DNA from: DATBVX01 sp035263105
Lineage (GTDB): Bacteria; Pseudomonadota; Gammaproteobacteria; Steroidobacterales; Steroidobacteraceae
DNA length: 64,000 nt
NCBI GenBank assembly: GCA_035263105.1
Contig: DATFRO010000034.1
Coordinates: 48,371 to 112,370, forward strand
Direction: 5' to 3'
Shown: in pieces, positions 9,002 to 17,860 of the stretch
Numbering within the stretch: position 1 is the first letter of the stretch
Layout: each line of letters starts with the position of its first letter
Translations under genes and position numbers: made by a program
Notes under the pieces: generated by a model
What the model saw: only the letters and a program-made list of their open reading frames with translations
Databases searched by the model: none
Told to the model about the DNA's origin: nothing

Positions 9002-9036
9002 GCGCGCGAGCCTGCGTTGTCGTCAGCGCGCCCCCG

Positions 9037-10050
9037 TCAGTCGGCGCGCCAGCGGAACAAGGCCGCGCCCAGGATCATGAACAGCACCCCGGTGATCGCC
9101 AGGTAGAGCAGCTGCGGCGCGATCTGCGCGAACCCGGCGCCGTCCAGCATGATGGCGCGCGCGGCATCGAGCATCTGCGTCAGCGGAAAGATCTTCGCCA
9201 GCCACTGCAGCCAGCTCGCCGAGCCCTCGAGCGAGAACCAGACGCCCGAGAGCAGCATCATCGGCCAGGTGATCATATTGAGCACGCCGCTCGCCAGCTC
9301 CTCGCTGCTGAAGCGCGCCGCGATGAAAAGCCCGATCGCGATGAGCGAGATGGCGCCGAGCAGTGCCACCAGGAACAGCAGCGCGGGACTCCCTTCCATG
9401 CGGAAGTGCAGCACCAGGCTCAGCGCCCAGAAGACGAACACCATCACGATCATGATCAGGATGAGACGAGACAACACCTGCGCCGAAATGAACTCGATGG
9501 CGCGCAGCGGCGTCGCGCGCAGCCGCTTGAGGAAGCCTGACTTGCGATAGCGCACCACCACCCAGCCGACGCCGAACAGGCAGCTGAACATCATGTTCAT
9601 GCCGAGGATGCCGGGCAGCAGCCAATCGACGTAGCGCACGGCCTGGCCGGACACGGTCTCGCGCTTGATGCCCGGGTCGGACTGCAGCAGCAGTTTCTCT
9701 ACCACGTAGCCCTTGGGGGAGTCGGTGTTCACCCAGTAGCGCGGCGTCGAGCGCAGATCGAGCAGCAGGTCGATCTGGTGGCGCGCCACCTTGTGAATCG
9801 CGTCGGCCTCGTCGGTCGGCGTGAAGAACTCGATGAAGCGCGTGGCGAGGAACGGATGCATCGAGGTCTCGATCGTGGTCCCGGTATGCAGCACGCCCAC
9901 CTTGAACAGCGGCCGTTCCGGGCCGCCGAAGATCAGCGCCAGCGCCACCACCAGCCCGATCGGCACCAGGATGTTCCAGCCGAGCGTCGCGCGGTCGCGC
10001 AGGAATTCGATGTTGCGGGCGTGCCAGACCGCGAGCAGTCGGCGGATCAT
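9037..10050 (-). CDS. ABC-2 type transporter permease
   Basis: The 337-residue integral membrane protein has one N-terminal helix (about 24–42), a roughly 120-residue extracytoplasmic domain, then five hydrophobic helices from about 150 to the end. This is the ABC-2 permease layout of exporters of drugs, polysaccharides or lipids. The segment before the second helix (RYVDWLLPGILGMNMM) and the LSGVWF segment are typical of the family. Its start codon overlaps the stop of the upstream ATPase gene by 4 bases (ATGA), so the pair forms one half-operon for a complete exporter. The substrate cannot be deduced from sequence. Confidence 0.9.
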   Translation of the reverse strand: MIRRLLAVWHARNIEFLRDRATLGWNILVPIGLVVALALIFGGPERPLFKVGVLHTGTTIETSMHPFLATRFIEFFTPTDEADAIHKVARHQIDLLLDLRSTPRYWVNTDSPKGYVVEKLLLQSDPGIKRETVSGQAVRYVDWLLPGILGMNMMFSCLFGVGWVVVRYRKSGFLKRLRATPLRAIEFISAQVLSRLILIMIVMVFVFWALSLVLHFRMEGSPALLFLVALLGAISLIAIGLFIAARFSSEELASGVLNMITWPMMLLSGVWFSLEGSASWLQWLAKIFPLTQMLDAARAIMLDGAGFAQIAPQLLYLAITGVLFMILGAALFRWRAD

Positions 10051-10931
10051 GCGCGTAATTCCTTTCCGGTCAGTTCCAGGAACAGGTCCTCGAGGTTGCG
10101 CGGCCGGATGCGCAGGCGCCTGAGCGAGACCCCGGCGTCCATCAGGTATTTCAAGGTTGCATCGACGCTGGCGGTTGAAATCTCGATCTGCTCCTTGCCG
10201 TCGAGCAGGTGAAACGGAACCTTGCCCGGATCGAGCGTGAAGTCCTCACGCGGCATTTCCAGGATCACATCCTCGAAGTGCTCCTGCAGCAGCTGCAGGG
10301 GCGAGCCCATCGCGATGATGCGGCCGTGGTCCATGATGGCGATCACATCGCAGAGGAAGTACGCCTCCTCCATGTAGTGCGTCGTCAGGATCACGGTCTT
10401 GTTGCTGGCCTTCACCGTGCGGACCAGGTCCCAGAAGTTGTGCCGTGCCTGGGGATCGAGCCCGGTGGTGGGCTCATCGAGGAACAGGATCTCCGGGTCG
10501 TTCACCAGCGCAATCGCGAGCAGGAGGCGCTGCAACTGGCCGCCTGACAGCTTGCGGTTGTCCCGGTGTTCGAGTTTCTCGAGCGCGCAGATGCGGATCA
10601 CTTCATCGACCGTAAGGCCGCGCGGATACAGGTTGCGGAACAGCGTCAGGCACTCGCGCACGGTGAGGAATTCCTGCAACGCGGTTTTCTGGAACTGGAT
10701 GCCGGCCTCGGCGCGAAAGCGCGCGCCGGCGGACTCGCCGCGATAGAACACCTCACCGCTCGTGGCCGGCAGGATCCCCTCGATCATTTCGACGGTGGTG
10801 GTTTTCCCCGCGCCGTTTGGGCCGAGCAGGCCGAAGCAGGTGCCGGCCTCGACCCCGAAGGAGACGCCGTCGACGGCGACGATCGCGCCGTAGTGCTTGA
10901 CGAGATTGCGGGCTTCGAGGATGACGGGCAT
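10047..10931 (-). CDS. ABC transporter ATP-binding protein (ABC-2 exporter)
   Basis: This 294-residue ATPase shows Walker A GPNGAGKT, a Q-loop in IQFQKTALQE, signature LSGGQLQR, Walker B ILFLDEPTTGLD and an H-loop in LTTHYMEE, so it should hydrolyse ATP to drive the adjacent permease. The C-terminal 80 residues form the extra domain common in CcmA/DrrA-like exporter ATPases. The ATG at 10931 begins MPVILEARNLVKHYG; a longer in-frame start at 11045 would overlap the divergent fadH start and adds no homologous sequence. The stop overlaps the permease start by 4 bases. Confidence 0.93.
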   Translation of the reverse strand: MPVILEARNLVKHYGAIVAVDGVSFGVEAGTCFGLLGPNGAGKTTTVEMIEGILPATSGEVFYRGESAGARFRAEAGIQFQKTALQEFLTVRECLTLFRNLYPRGLTVDEVIRICALEKLEHRDNRKLSGGQLQRLLLAIALVNDPEILFLDEPTTGLDPQARHNFWDLVRTVKASNKTVILTTHYMEEAYFLCDVIAIMDHGRIIAMGSPLQLLQEHFEDVILEMPREDFTLDPGKVPFHLLDGKEQIEISTASVDATLKYLMDAGVSLRRLRIRPRNLEDLFLELTGKELRA

Positions 10932-11044
10932 GAACGGTCCGAAGGCTGGCAGGGCGAGCGATGCTACCCGATCGACGCCGGAGCGGCGAGATCGACAGCC
11001 GCGGTTCGCTGGTATCATCTCGCGCAGCCAACGACTGGACCGCA

Positions 11045-13075
11045 ATGGACGGCCGCTATCCGAACCTGCTCGCGCCGCTCGACCTGGGCTTCGTCACGCT
11101 GAGAAACCGCGTCCTCATGGGCTCGATGCACACGGGCCTGGAGGATCGTGCGCGCGACTATCCGCGGCTCGCGTCCTACTTCGCGGAGCGCGCCCGCGGC
11201 CAGGTGGGGCTGATCGTGACCGGCGGCATTGCGCCGAACATCGTGGGGTGGGCCAAGCCATTCGCGGGCAAGCTCAGCTGGCGCAGCGAGATCCCACGTC
11301 ATCGGCGCATCGCCGAGGCGGTGCACCGCGAAGGCGGTCACGTGTGCATGCAGATCCTGCACACCGGCCGCTACGCCTATCATCCGCTGGCCGTTGCGCC
11401 GTCCGCGATTCGCTCGCCGATCAGTCCTTTCAAGCCACGCGCGTTGTCTTCACGCGGCGTGGAGGGGCAGATTCGCGACTATGTTCGTTGCGCGGTGCTG
11501 GCGCGCGAGGCGGGCTACGACGGCGTCGAGATCATGGGTTCCGAGGGCTATTTCATCAACCAGTTCCTGGTCGAGCGCTCCAATCGCCGCACCGACGAGT
11601 GGGGCGGGAGCGTCGAGAACCGCCGTCGGCTGGCGCTCGAGATCGTCGCGCGCACACGTGCCGCGGTGGGTCGCGATTTCATCCTGATCTTTCGCCTCTC
11701 GATGCTCGACCTGGTGGAGCAGGGCGGCTCGCTCGCCGAAGCGCTGAGCCTGGCGCGCGCCATCGAGCAGGCCGGCGCCACCATGATCAACACCGGCATC
11801 GGCTGGCACGAGGCGCGCATTCCGACGATTGCCACCATGGTGCCGCGCGCGGCGTTCGCCTGGGTGACGGAGAAACTCAAGCTCGAGATCGCAATCCCGG
11901 TGATCGCGACCAATCGCATCAACGATCCGGCGGTGGCGGAGGAAGTCCTCGCCGCCGGCCAGGCCGACATGGTCTCGATGGCGCGACCTTTTCTCGCCGA
12001 CGCAGACTTCGTGCTCAAGGCGGCAACCGGGCGGGCGGACGAGATCAACACCTGCATCGGCTGCAACCAGGCCTGCCTCGATCACGTGTTCGTGAGCAAA
12101 GTGGCGAGTTGTCTCGTGAATCCTCGCGCCTGCCACGAGACCGAATTGCAGTACCTGCCGGTCGAGCGGAAGAAGCACATTGCAGTCGTGGGCGCCGGCC
12201 CGGCAGGTCTCGCGTGCGCCGTGGTCGCCGCCGAGCGCGGGCACGCCGTTACGCTGTTCGAAGGCGCAGCGGAGATCGGCGGACAGTTCAACCTGGCGAA
12301 GCGCATCCCCGGCAAGGAGGAATTCCACCAGACGCTGCGCTACTACGCACGCCGGCTGCAACTGCTCGGAGTCGAGTTGCGCCTCGGACGGCAGGTCGGC
12401 GCGAGCGATCTCATCGCCGGTCACTTCGATGAGATCGTGCTGGCGACGGGCGTCGTGCCACGGATCCCGGGCATCACCGGCATCGACCACGCCAAGAGCG
12501 TTTCGTACGTCGACGTGATCCGTGGCCGTCGCGAAGTCGGCCGTTCGGTCGCCATCATCGGCGCCGGCGGGATCGGCTTCGACGTCGCCGAGTACCTGAG
12601 TCACTCGGGCGTCTCGCCCGGCACCGACACGGTGCAGTTCCTGGCCGAGTGGGGCATCGATGCGACGCTCCAAGCACGCGGTGGGCTGCTGCCGGGTCAT
12701 GGCCACGTTGCCCGGAGCCCGCGCGCGATCGTCATGTTGCAGCGGAAAGTGGGCAAGCCAGGCGAGACCCTCGGCAAGACGACGGGATGGATTCATCGCA
12801 CGGCGCTGCGCCGGCGGGGTGTGCAGATGATGGCGGGCGTCGCCTACGAACGCATCGATGATGCGGGCTTGCACGTACGCACGGACCAGGGACCGCAGAC
12901 GTTGGCGGTCGATTCGGTCGTGATCTGCGCGGGGCAGGAGCCGCAGCGCGAATTGCAGCAGCCACTGATCCTGGCAGGCTTGCGACCACACCTGATCGGG
13001 GGCGCGGATGTCGCCGTCGAGCTCGACGCGAAGCGGGCCATCGACCAGGGAAGCCGCCTCGCCGCGCGCCTATGA
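11045..13075 (+). CDS. fadH: NADPH-dependent 2,4-dienoyl-CoA reductase
   Basis: The 676-residue flavoprotein matches FadH in length and plan: an OYE-like TIM barrel with FMN (1–330), a 4Fe-4S cluster site Cys337, Cys340, Cys344 and Cys356 (CIGCNQAC...C), then FAD and NADPH Rossmann domains (GAGPAG at about 383 and a second GAGGIG near 505). Tyr169 in EGYFINQF sits where the catalytic tyrosine of the E. coli enzyme lies. The enzyme reduces 2,4-dienoyl-CoA from beta-oxidation of unsaturated fatty acids. Related OYE-fusion enzymes act on other enones, so the exact substrate is less certain. It heads a six-gene run whose members mostly overlap by 4 bases or abut. Confidence 0.88.
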   Translation: MDGRYPNLLAPLDLGFVTLRNRVLMGSMHTGLEDRARDYPRLASYFAERARGQVGLIVTGGIAPNIVGWAKPFAGKLSWRSEIPRHRRIAEAVHREGGHVCMQILHTGRYAYHPLAVAPSAIRSPISPFKPRALSSRGVEGQIRDYVRCAVLAREAGYDGVEIMGSEGYFINQFLVERSNRRTDEWGGSVENRRRLALEIVARTRAAVGRDFILIFRLSMLDLVEQGGSLAEALSLARAIEQAGATMINTGIGWHEARIPTIATMVPRAAFAWVTEKLKLEIAIPVIATNRINDPAVAEEVLAAGQADMVSMARPFLADADFVLKAATGRADEINTCIGCNQACLDHVFVSKVASCLVNPRACHETELQYLPVERKKHIAVVGAGPAGLACAVVAAERGHAVTLFEGAAEIGGQFNLAKRIPGKEEFHQTLRYYARRLQLLGVELRLGRQVGASDLIAGHFDEIVLATGVVPRIPGITGIDHAKSVSYVDVIRGRREVGRSVAIIGAGGIGFDVAEYLSHSGVSPGTDTVQFLAEWGIDATLQARGGLLPGHGHVARSPRAIVMLQRKVGKPGETLGKTTGWIHRTALRRRGVQMMAGVAYERIDDAGLHVRTDQGPQTLAVDSVVICAGQEPQRELQQPLILAGLRPHLIGGADVAVELDAKRAIDQGSRLAARL

Positions 13076-13833
13076 TCCGCTCGCGCGCAACGCTCGAAGC
13101 ACAGCCGCAACTGTCCCTGTGGTCGGCCGAGGCGGACGCAAGCGCGTGGCAGGTCAGGGTGAGCGAACGCGCGCATCGCCTCTCGATTCGCGTGCACGCC
13201 GGCGGCAAGGTCGAGATCGTCGTGCCGCGCTGGGCGCGTGCGGGCGCCGTGGAGCGCTTCGTTCGGCGCCACCGTGGCTGGGTGGAGCGCAAGATCGCCG
13301 AGCTCAGCGCAGGCTCGCCGGCCTTGCGCGCTCCGCTCCCTCACAGCATCGCGTTCACCGCGACCGGCGAGAGCCTTGCCGTTGTCACCCGCCCGGCGGG
13401 TGGACATCCCGAGGTGAGCGAGCTCGCCCCGGGTCGGATCGAGATCAGTGGCGATCTCGCCCGGCTGACGGACGCACAGCGCGCCCTGCAGACCTGGCTG
13501 ATCGGGCGCGCGCGGGCGACCCTGGTGCCGTGGCTCGAAGGGGTGGCGGGCGAGACCGGCCTTGCTTTCGAGCGGGCGCAGATCCGCCGGCAGCGTTCGC
13601 GCTGGGGCAGCTGTTCGCGCCGCGGCACGGTGAGCCTCAATTGCTGCCTGATGTTTCAACGGCGCGAAGTAGTGCGGTACCTTCTCGTCCATGAGCTCAG
13701 CCATACGCGTCACATGAATCATTCACGCCGCTTCTGGCAGCTGGTCGAGCGCTTCGAGCCGGCGCATCGCGCCCTCGATCGCGAACTGCTGCACGGCTGG
13801 CAAAACGTTCCCGCATGGGTGTTCGGCACATGA
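13072..13833 (+). CDS. YgjP-like metallopeptidase domain protein (DUF45, WLM/SprT-like)
   Basis: The 253-residue protein belongs to the YgjP/DUF45 family of putative zinc peptidases. The zinc motif HELSH followed by a further histidine in HMNHSRRFW is near the C terminus, preceded by the family block RRQRSRWGSCSRRGTVSLN. The N-terminal half (SIRVHAGGKVEIVVPRWA) is the usual beta-rich lead-in. Homologues occur across bacteria, often near unrelated housekeeping genes, and their substrates are not firmly established. The start overlaps the fadH stop by 4 bases (ATGA), and its own stop overlaps the cupin start, so it is translated as part of the operon. Confidence 0.88.
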   Translation: MIRSRATLEAQPQLSLWSAEADASAWQVRVSERAHRLSIRVHAGGKVEIVVPRWARAGAVERFVRRHRGWVERKIAELSAGSPALRAPLPHSIAFTATGESLAVVTRPAGGHPEVSELAPGRIEISGDLARLTDAQRALQTWLIGRARATLVPWLEGVAGETGLAFERAQIRRQRSRWGSCSRRGTVSLNCCLMFQRREVVRYLLVHELSHTRHMNHSRRFWQLVERFEPAHRALDRELLHGWQNVPAWVFGT

Positions 13834-14177
13834 CACGTTTCCGCATCCCGATCGAAGAGGCCCGCAAGGCCATCCCGGGTCCGAATGGCGAGCGCTATGC
13901 GGTGCTCCTCGAGCGCGGGCAACTCGAAGTCGAGCTGTACCAGCCGCAGAACGTCGACCCGCAACAGCCACACCGCCGCGATGAGGTTTACATCGTGGTC
14001 GAGGGGTCGGGGACCTACGTGGTCGGCAATGAACGGATGACCTTCGGCCCGGGCGACTTCCTGTTCGCTCCGGCCGGGAGCGTGCATCGCTTCGAATTTT
14101 TCTCGCAGGAGCTCACGCTGTGGGTGATCTTCTACGGGCCGGATGGCGGGGAGAACCCGGCCGAGCCCGCGGGCTGA
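13830..14177 (+). CDS. Small single-domain cupin protein
   Basis: The 115-residue product is one cupin barrel: the first motif region QPHRRDEVYIVVEGSG and the second motif GPGDFLFAPAGSVHRFE hold the histidine and glutamate residues that normally bind a metal. Small cupins of this sort include dioxygenases, isomerases and sensors, and nothing visible narrows it down. The ATG at 13830 overlaps the upstream stop as ATGA. Sixty-four bases separate it from the tryptophan dioxygenase gene, the widest gap in this operon. A role in aromatic or tryptophan metabolism is possible only by position. Confidence 0.85.
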   Translation: MTRFRIPIEEARKAIPGPNGERYAVLLERGQLEVELYQPQNVDPQQPHRRDEVYIVVEGSGTYVVGNERMTFGPGDFLFAPAGSVHRFEFFSQELTLWVIFYGPDGGENPAEPAG

Positions 14178-14241
14178 GCACTCCAGCGCGCGAGGACGCC
14201 CATTCGCAGCCGCGCACAGTCGCGGCGCTATACTCGCTTGC

Positions 14242-15117
14242 ATGACGAGCGCAACGGACAATGACGGCCCCGACAAGGTCGGCAAGGGCAGCGTCGATCT
14301 CAGCGACGAGCAGGTCCACTGGGACCTCGGGACTTCGCTGAGCTACGGCGAGTACCTGCGCCTCGACCTGCTGCTCAACGCGCAAAAGCCGCTCTCCCGG
14401 CATCACGACGAGATGCTGTTCATCATCATCCACCAGGCGAGCGAGCTGTGGATCAAGCTGTGCCTGCACGAGATCGGCGCCGCGGTCGAGTGCATCCGCC
14501 GCGACGACCTCGGTCAGTCCTTCAAGATGCTGGCACGCGTGTCGCGCATCCAGACGCAGCTCACGCAGAGCTGGGATGTGCTGTCGACGATGACGCCGTT
14601 CGACTACTCGAGCTTTCGCAACGAGCTCGGCCGCGCCTCCGGCTTCCAGTCCTTCCAGTACCGCATGCTGGAGTTCATGCTCGGCAACAAGAACGCCGAC
14701 ATGATCGAGGTGCACCGGCGAGATGCGCAGACCTACGAAATGCTGCAGCGGGCGCTCGCGGCGCCCAGCCTCTACGACGAATCGCTGCGGCTCCTCAGCC
14801 GGCGCGGCTACGACATTCCGCGCGATCACATCGATCGCGACTTCAGTCAGCCGTACCAGCCGCACAAGCAGGTCACGGCCGCCTGGCTCGGCGTGTATCA
14901 CAACGTGCAATCGCACTGGGAACTGTACGAGCTGGCCGAGAAGCTGGTGGATCTCGACTACAAGTTCCAGCTCTGGCGCTTCAGCCACATGAAGACGGTC
15001 GAGCGCATCATCGGCTACAAGCGCGGCACGGGCGGAACCGGCGGCGTTTCCTACCTCGCCAAGGCGCTCGACCTGCGCTTGTTCCCGGAACTCTGGAACG
15101 TCAGGACCTCGATGTGA
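14242..15117 (+). CDS. kynA: Tryptophan 2,3-dioxygenase
   Basis: The 291-residue heme enzyme opens the indole ring of L-tryptophan to give N-formylkynurenine, the first step of the kynurenine pathway. The family blocks are clear: YLRLDLLLNAQKP, MLFIIIHQASELW with the distal His64, NVQSHWELYE and WRFSHMKTVERIIG with the proximal heme ligand His249, then RGTGGTGGVSYL. Length agrees with bacterial homotetrameric enzymes. The ATG at 14242 is chosen because upstream in-frame sequence overlaps the cupin gene and is unlike the family. The stop TGA overlaps the GTG start of the DAHP synthase gene. No kynureninase or formamidase gene is nearby. Confidence 0.95.
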   Translation: MTSATDNDGPDKVGKGSVDLSDEQVHWDLGTSLSYGEYLRLDLLLNAQKPLSRHHDEMLFIIIHQASELWIKLCLHEIGAAVECIRRDDLGQSFKMLARVSRIQTQLTQSWDVLSTMTPFDYSSFRNELGRASGFQSFQYRMLEFMLGNKNADMIEVHRRDAQTYEMLQRALAAPSLYDESLRLLSRRGYDIPRDHIDRDFSQPYQPHKQVTAAWLGVYHNVQSHWELYELAEKLVDLDYKFQLWRFSHMKTVERIIGYKRGTGGTGGVSYLAKALDLRLFPELWNVRTSM

Positions 15118-16214
15118 GCACGCCCGGCGACCGCCTCTACAACGTCAACGTCATTGCGAGCGAGCTCCTGCCGACGCCGGAGGAGGTCAAGCGTGCACTG
15201 CCGTTGACGGCACGCGCGTCCGAGACGGTCTTCGGCGCGCGCAGCGCGATTCGCGACATTCTCGATCGCCGCGACCCGCGCCTGTTCGTCGTCGTGGGCC
15301 CCTGCTCGATACACGATGTCACCGCGGCGCGCGAGTATGCGCAGCGCCTCGCAGCGCTGGCTCGACGGGTCGAGGCGACGCTGTTTCTCGTGATGCGGGT
15401 CTACTTCGAGAAGCCGCGCACCACGGTCGGGTGGAAGGGGCTGATCAACGATCCGGACATGGACGATTCCTTCCACATCGAGAAAGGCATCCGCGTGGCC
15501 CGTGAACTGCTGCTGCATCTCGCCGAGAGCGGCCTGCCGGCGGCGACCGAAGCGCTCGACCCGATCATGCCGCAGTACCTCTCCGAGCTCGTGAGCTGGA
15601 CGGCGATCGGGGCGCGCACCACGGAGTCGCAGACGCATCGCGAGCTGGCGAGCGGCCTCTCGACCCCGGTCGGGTTCAAGAACGGCACCGACGGCACGCT
15701 GAGCGTCGCGATCAACGCGTTGCAGTCCGTGCGTCATCCGCACCACTTCCTCGGCATCAGCCAGCAGGGTCAATCAGCGGTCTTTCACACCCGTGGCAAC
15801 GCGCACGCGCACGTCGTGCTGCGCGGCGGCGGCGGACGCACAAACTACGATTCGGTCAGTGTCGCGCTGTGCGAGCAGGAGCTGGCCCGCGCCCAGCTGC
15901 CGGGCAACATCGTGGTCGACTGCAGTCACGGCAACTCCAGCAAGGATCCGGCGTTGCAACCGCTGGTCGCGGAGAACTGCGTCGCGCAGATCCTCGAGGG
16001 CAACCAGTCGATCGTCGGCCTGATGCTGGAGAGCCACCTGCACTGGGGCAACCAGCCGATCCCAGCGGATCTCGCGAAGCTCAAGTACGGAGTATCGGTG
16101 ACCGATGCGTGTATCGACTGGCCGGCGACCGAGCGCCTGTTGCTCGAGCTGCACGCACGCCTCGCGTCCTGTCCACGCATCGTTCCCGCCCTGCGACGCT
16201 CTTCTTCGGCCTGA
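15114..16214 (+). CDS. aroG: Type I 3-deoxy-7-phosphoheptulonate (DAHP) synthase
   Basis: The 366-residue enzyme condenses phosphoenolpyruvate and erythrose 4-phosphate in the first step of aromatic amino acid synthesis. It is of the AroF/AroG/AroH type: VVGPCSIHD, MRVYFEKPRTTVGWKG, GARTTESQTHRE, GFKNGTDG, and the metal and substrate residues in VDCSHGNSSKD and LESHL.GNQ. There is no ATG; the GTG at 15114 overlaps the preceding TGA (GTGA), and its product begins STPGDRLYNVNV, which aligns with the family start. Which amino acid inhibits it cannot be read with confidence. A second, unrelated type II DAHP synthase lies at about 36 kb. Confidence 0.92.
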   Translation: MSTPGDRLYNVNVIASELLPTPEEVKRALPLTARASETVFGARSAIRDILDRRDPRLFVVVGPCSIHDVTAAREYAQRLAALARRVEATLFLVMRVYFEKPRTTVGWKGLINDPDMDDSFHIEKGIRVARELLLHLAESGLPAATEALDPIMPQYLSELVSWTAIGARTTESQTHRELASGLSTPVGFKNGTDGTLSVAINALQSVRHPHHFLGISQQGQSAVFHTRGNAHAHVVLRGGGGRTNYDSVSVALCEQELARAQLPGNIVVDCSHGNSSKDPALQPLVAENCVAQILEGNQSIVGLMLESHLHWGNQPIPADLAKLKYGVSVTDACIDWPATERLLLELHARLASCPRIVPALRRSSSA

Positions 16215-17090
16215 TTGACGCGTCGCGTCTCACCGCTCCTGATCCTGGCCGGTGCGGTGCTGGCGGTGGCGCACGGTGCGATCTTCGTGCGTCTCGCCTC
16301 GGAAGCGCAGCCGCTGGCAATCGCGGCGTGGCGCGTGACGCTTGCCACCGCGATCGTCGTGCCCATCGTCCTCGCGACCCAACGCGCCGCTTTCAGTGGC
16401 ATCACGACACGCGACCTGCTCCTCACGATCGGGGCAGGGGGCCTGCTCGCCGCTCATTTCGCGAGCTGGATCAGCTCGCTCCAGTACACCTCGATCAGCA
16501 ACAGCGTGCTGCTGGTCTCGACCGCTCCGGTCTGGGTGGCCGTCATCGGACGCATCACCGGAACAGTAAAGCTCTCGCGTCTCATGACGCTGGCCATCGT
16601 CATCAGCCTGGTCGGCTCGGCGATCATCGCGAGTGGCAGTGCCGCGATCGGCCGCGCGACGCTGCGCGGCGACCTGTTGGCGCTCGTGGGCGCCGTTTGC
16701 ATGGGCGCGTACCTGCTCACCGCGCAACGCGTGCAGCGCAACCTGCGATTCGGTACCTACGTCGTGCTCGCGTACGCGAGCACGGCCGTGTGGTTATGGA
16801 TCGCGGCGCTGGCGAGCGGTACACCGATGACCGGCTTTGCGAGCCGGACCTGGTGGGCGCTCGGCGGAATCGCCGTGGTGTCGCAGGTCATCGGGCACAG
16901 CGGCTACAACTTCTCGTTGCGCCAATTGAAGCCTGAGTTCGTCGCGGTCACGCTGCTCGGCGAGCCGATCGTCGCATCGATCCTGGGCCTGGCGCTGTTC
17001 CACGAACCCATACCCGCGCTCACCGCGTGCGGCGGGGCGCTGGTGCTGGCTGCCATCCTGCTCGCTGCGAAGGCGCAGAAGTCAGCCTAA
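16215..17090 (+). CDS. EamA/DMT superfamily permease
   Basis: The 291-residue protein has ten hydrophobic helices in two repeats of five, the plan of EamA-type drug/metabolite transporters, which export amino acids or metabolites across the inner membrane. The second repeat starts near GDLLALVGAVCMGAYL and contains LLGEPIVASILGLALF, the typical E-P motif of the ninth helix. The likely start is TTG at 16215, immediately after the stop of the DAHP synthase gene, with no other start close by. It is the last gene of the fadH–kynA–aroG run; export of an aromatic amino acid or intermediate is a guess from position. Confidence 0.85.
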   Translation: MTRRVSPLLILAGAVLAVAHGAIFVRLASEAQPLAIAAWRVTLATAIVVPIVLATQRAAFSGITTRDLLLTIGAGGLLAAHFASWISSLQYTSISNSVLLVSTAPVWVAVIGRITGTVKLSRLMTLAIVISLVGSAIIASGSAAIGRATLRGDLLALVGAVCMGAYLLTAQRVQRNLRFGTYVVLAYASTAVWLWIAALASGTPMTGFASRTWWALGGIAVVSQVIGHSGYNFSLRQLKPEFVAVTLLGEPIVASILGLALFHEPIPALTACGGALVLAAILLAAKAQKSA

Positions 17091-17149
17091 TATAAGTTGT
17101 TATATCATAGACTTACAGACAGTATGTGAAGTGTTTTCCGCACGGCCGC

Positions 17150-17860
17150 TCACACTGAAGCGGTGCCGCGCGAGGACTCGGTCTCGTGCGGCCAGCCGAT
17201 GTGCACACCGATGCGCGCCGCTTCGCGCACCGCTTCGGGATCGCCGTTGACGAGGTAGGGATGCTCGCAGGCACCGAGATGCGGCAGGTCCGACGCGCTG
17301 TTGCCATAGGCGGTGATCGGAACGTCGGCATGGCGCTGGCGCAACGCGAGCACGCAATTCAGTTTCTCCTCGCCGTGGCGATTCGGCGTGAGCAGCGCAC
17401 CGTTGAGGCTCATGCCGTCCCAGCGCACCGCGGTGCAGATGGTTTCATTGAAGCCGAGTGCGCGCGCGATGGCGGGGACATAGAGATCCGGGCTCGCTGA
17501 CATGAGGACCAGGTAATCGCCACGCGCTCGATGGTTGGCGGCTTGCCGCAGAGCCTGCGGGAGCATGCCCTTGTCGAGCAGCCGCGGCACGAACCTGTCG
17601 TTCCAGCGCGCGATCTCGGCGCGCGTCACGCCTTGCAGGCTCGCGGTGATGAGTGCTTCCTTCAACTGACCGCGATCGCGGCCGCTGAAAACGTAGTGAA
17701 ACAGCGCTCCGGGCAAGCGCGCGAACAAGCGCAGCAGGCGCAGCGGCCGACGCACACCAAACCCTACCAGGTAGGGAAACAGCGTGTCGCGGCGGGTGAG
17801 GGTGCCGTCGAGATCGAAGAGCGCAATCCGCTTGAGCCGAGCCTCCGCCACTTGAATCAT
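17150..17860 (-). CDS. HAD family hydrolase (subfamily IB, SerB-like)
   Basis: The 236-residue phosphatase shows the HAD motifs in order: FDLDGTLTRRDT (nucleophile and acid/base aspartates), LMSASP (motif II serine), a lysine in GEEKLNC (motif III) and YGNSASDLPHL (motif IV). The insert between motifs I and II is the alpha-helical cap of the C1/IB type found in phosphoserine phosphatases and the related CicA-like proteins. The physiological substrate is unknown. The start ATG overlaps the stop of the acnA gene by 4 bases, so it is likely co-expressed with aconitase. A short AT-rich stretch separates it from the convergent permease gene. Confidence 0.88.
   Translation of the reverse strand: MIQVAEARLKRIALFDLDGTLTRRDTLFPYLVGFGVRRPLRLLRLFARLPGALFHYVFSGRDRGQLKEALITASLQGVTRAEIARWNDRFVPRLLDKGMLPQALRQAANHRARGDYLVLMSASPDLYVPAIARALGFNETICTAVRWDGMSLNGALLTPNRHGEEKLNCVLALRQRHADVPITAYGNSASDLPHLGACEHPYLVNGDPEAVREAARIGVHIGWPHETESSRGTASV

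Noticed and set aside
17091..17149. A terminator or small RNA in the AT-rich gap after the permease gene
   Set aside because: It is only 59 bases, and no stable stem with a T-run was found.
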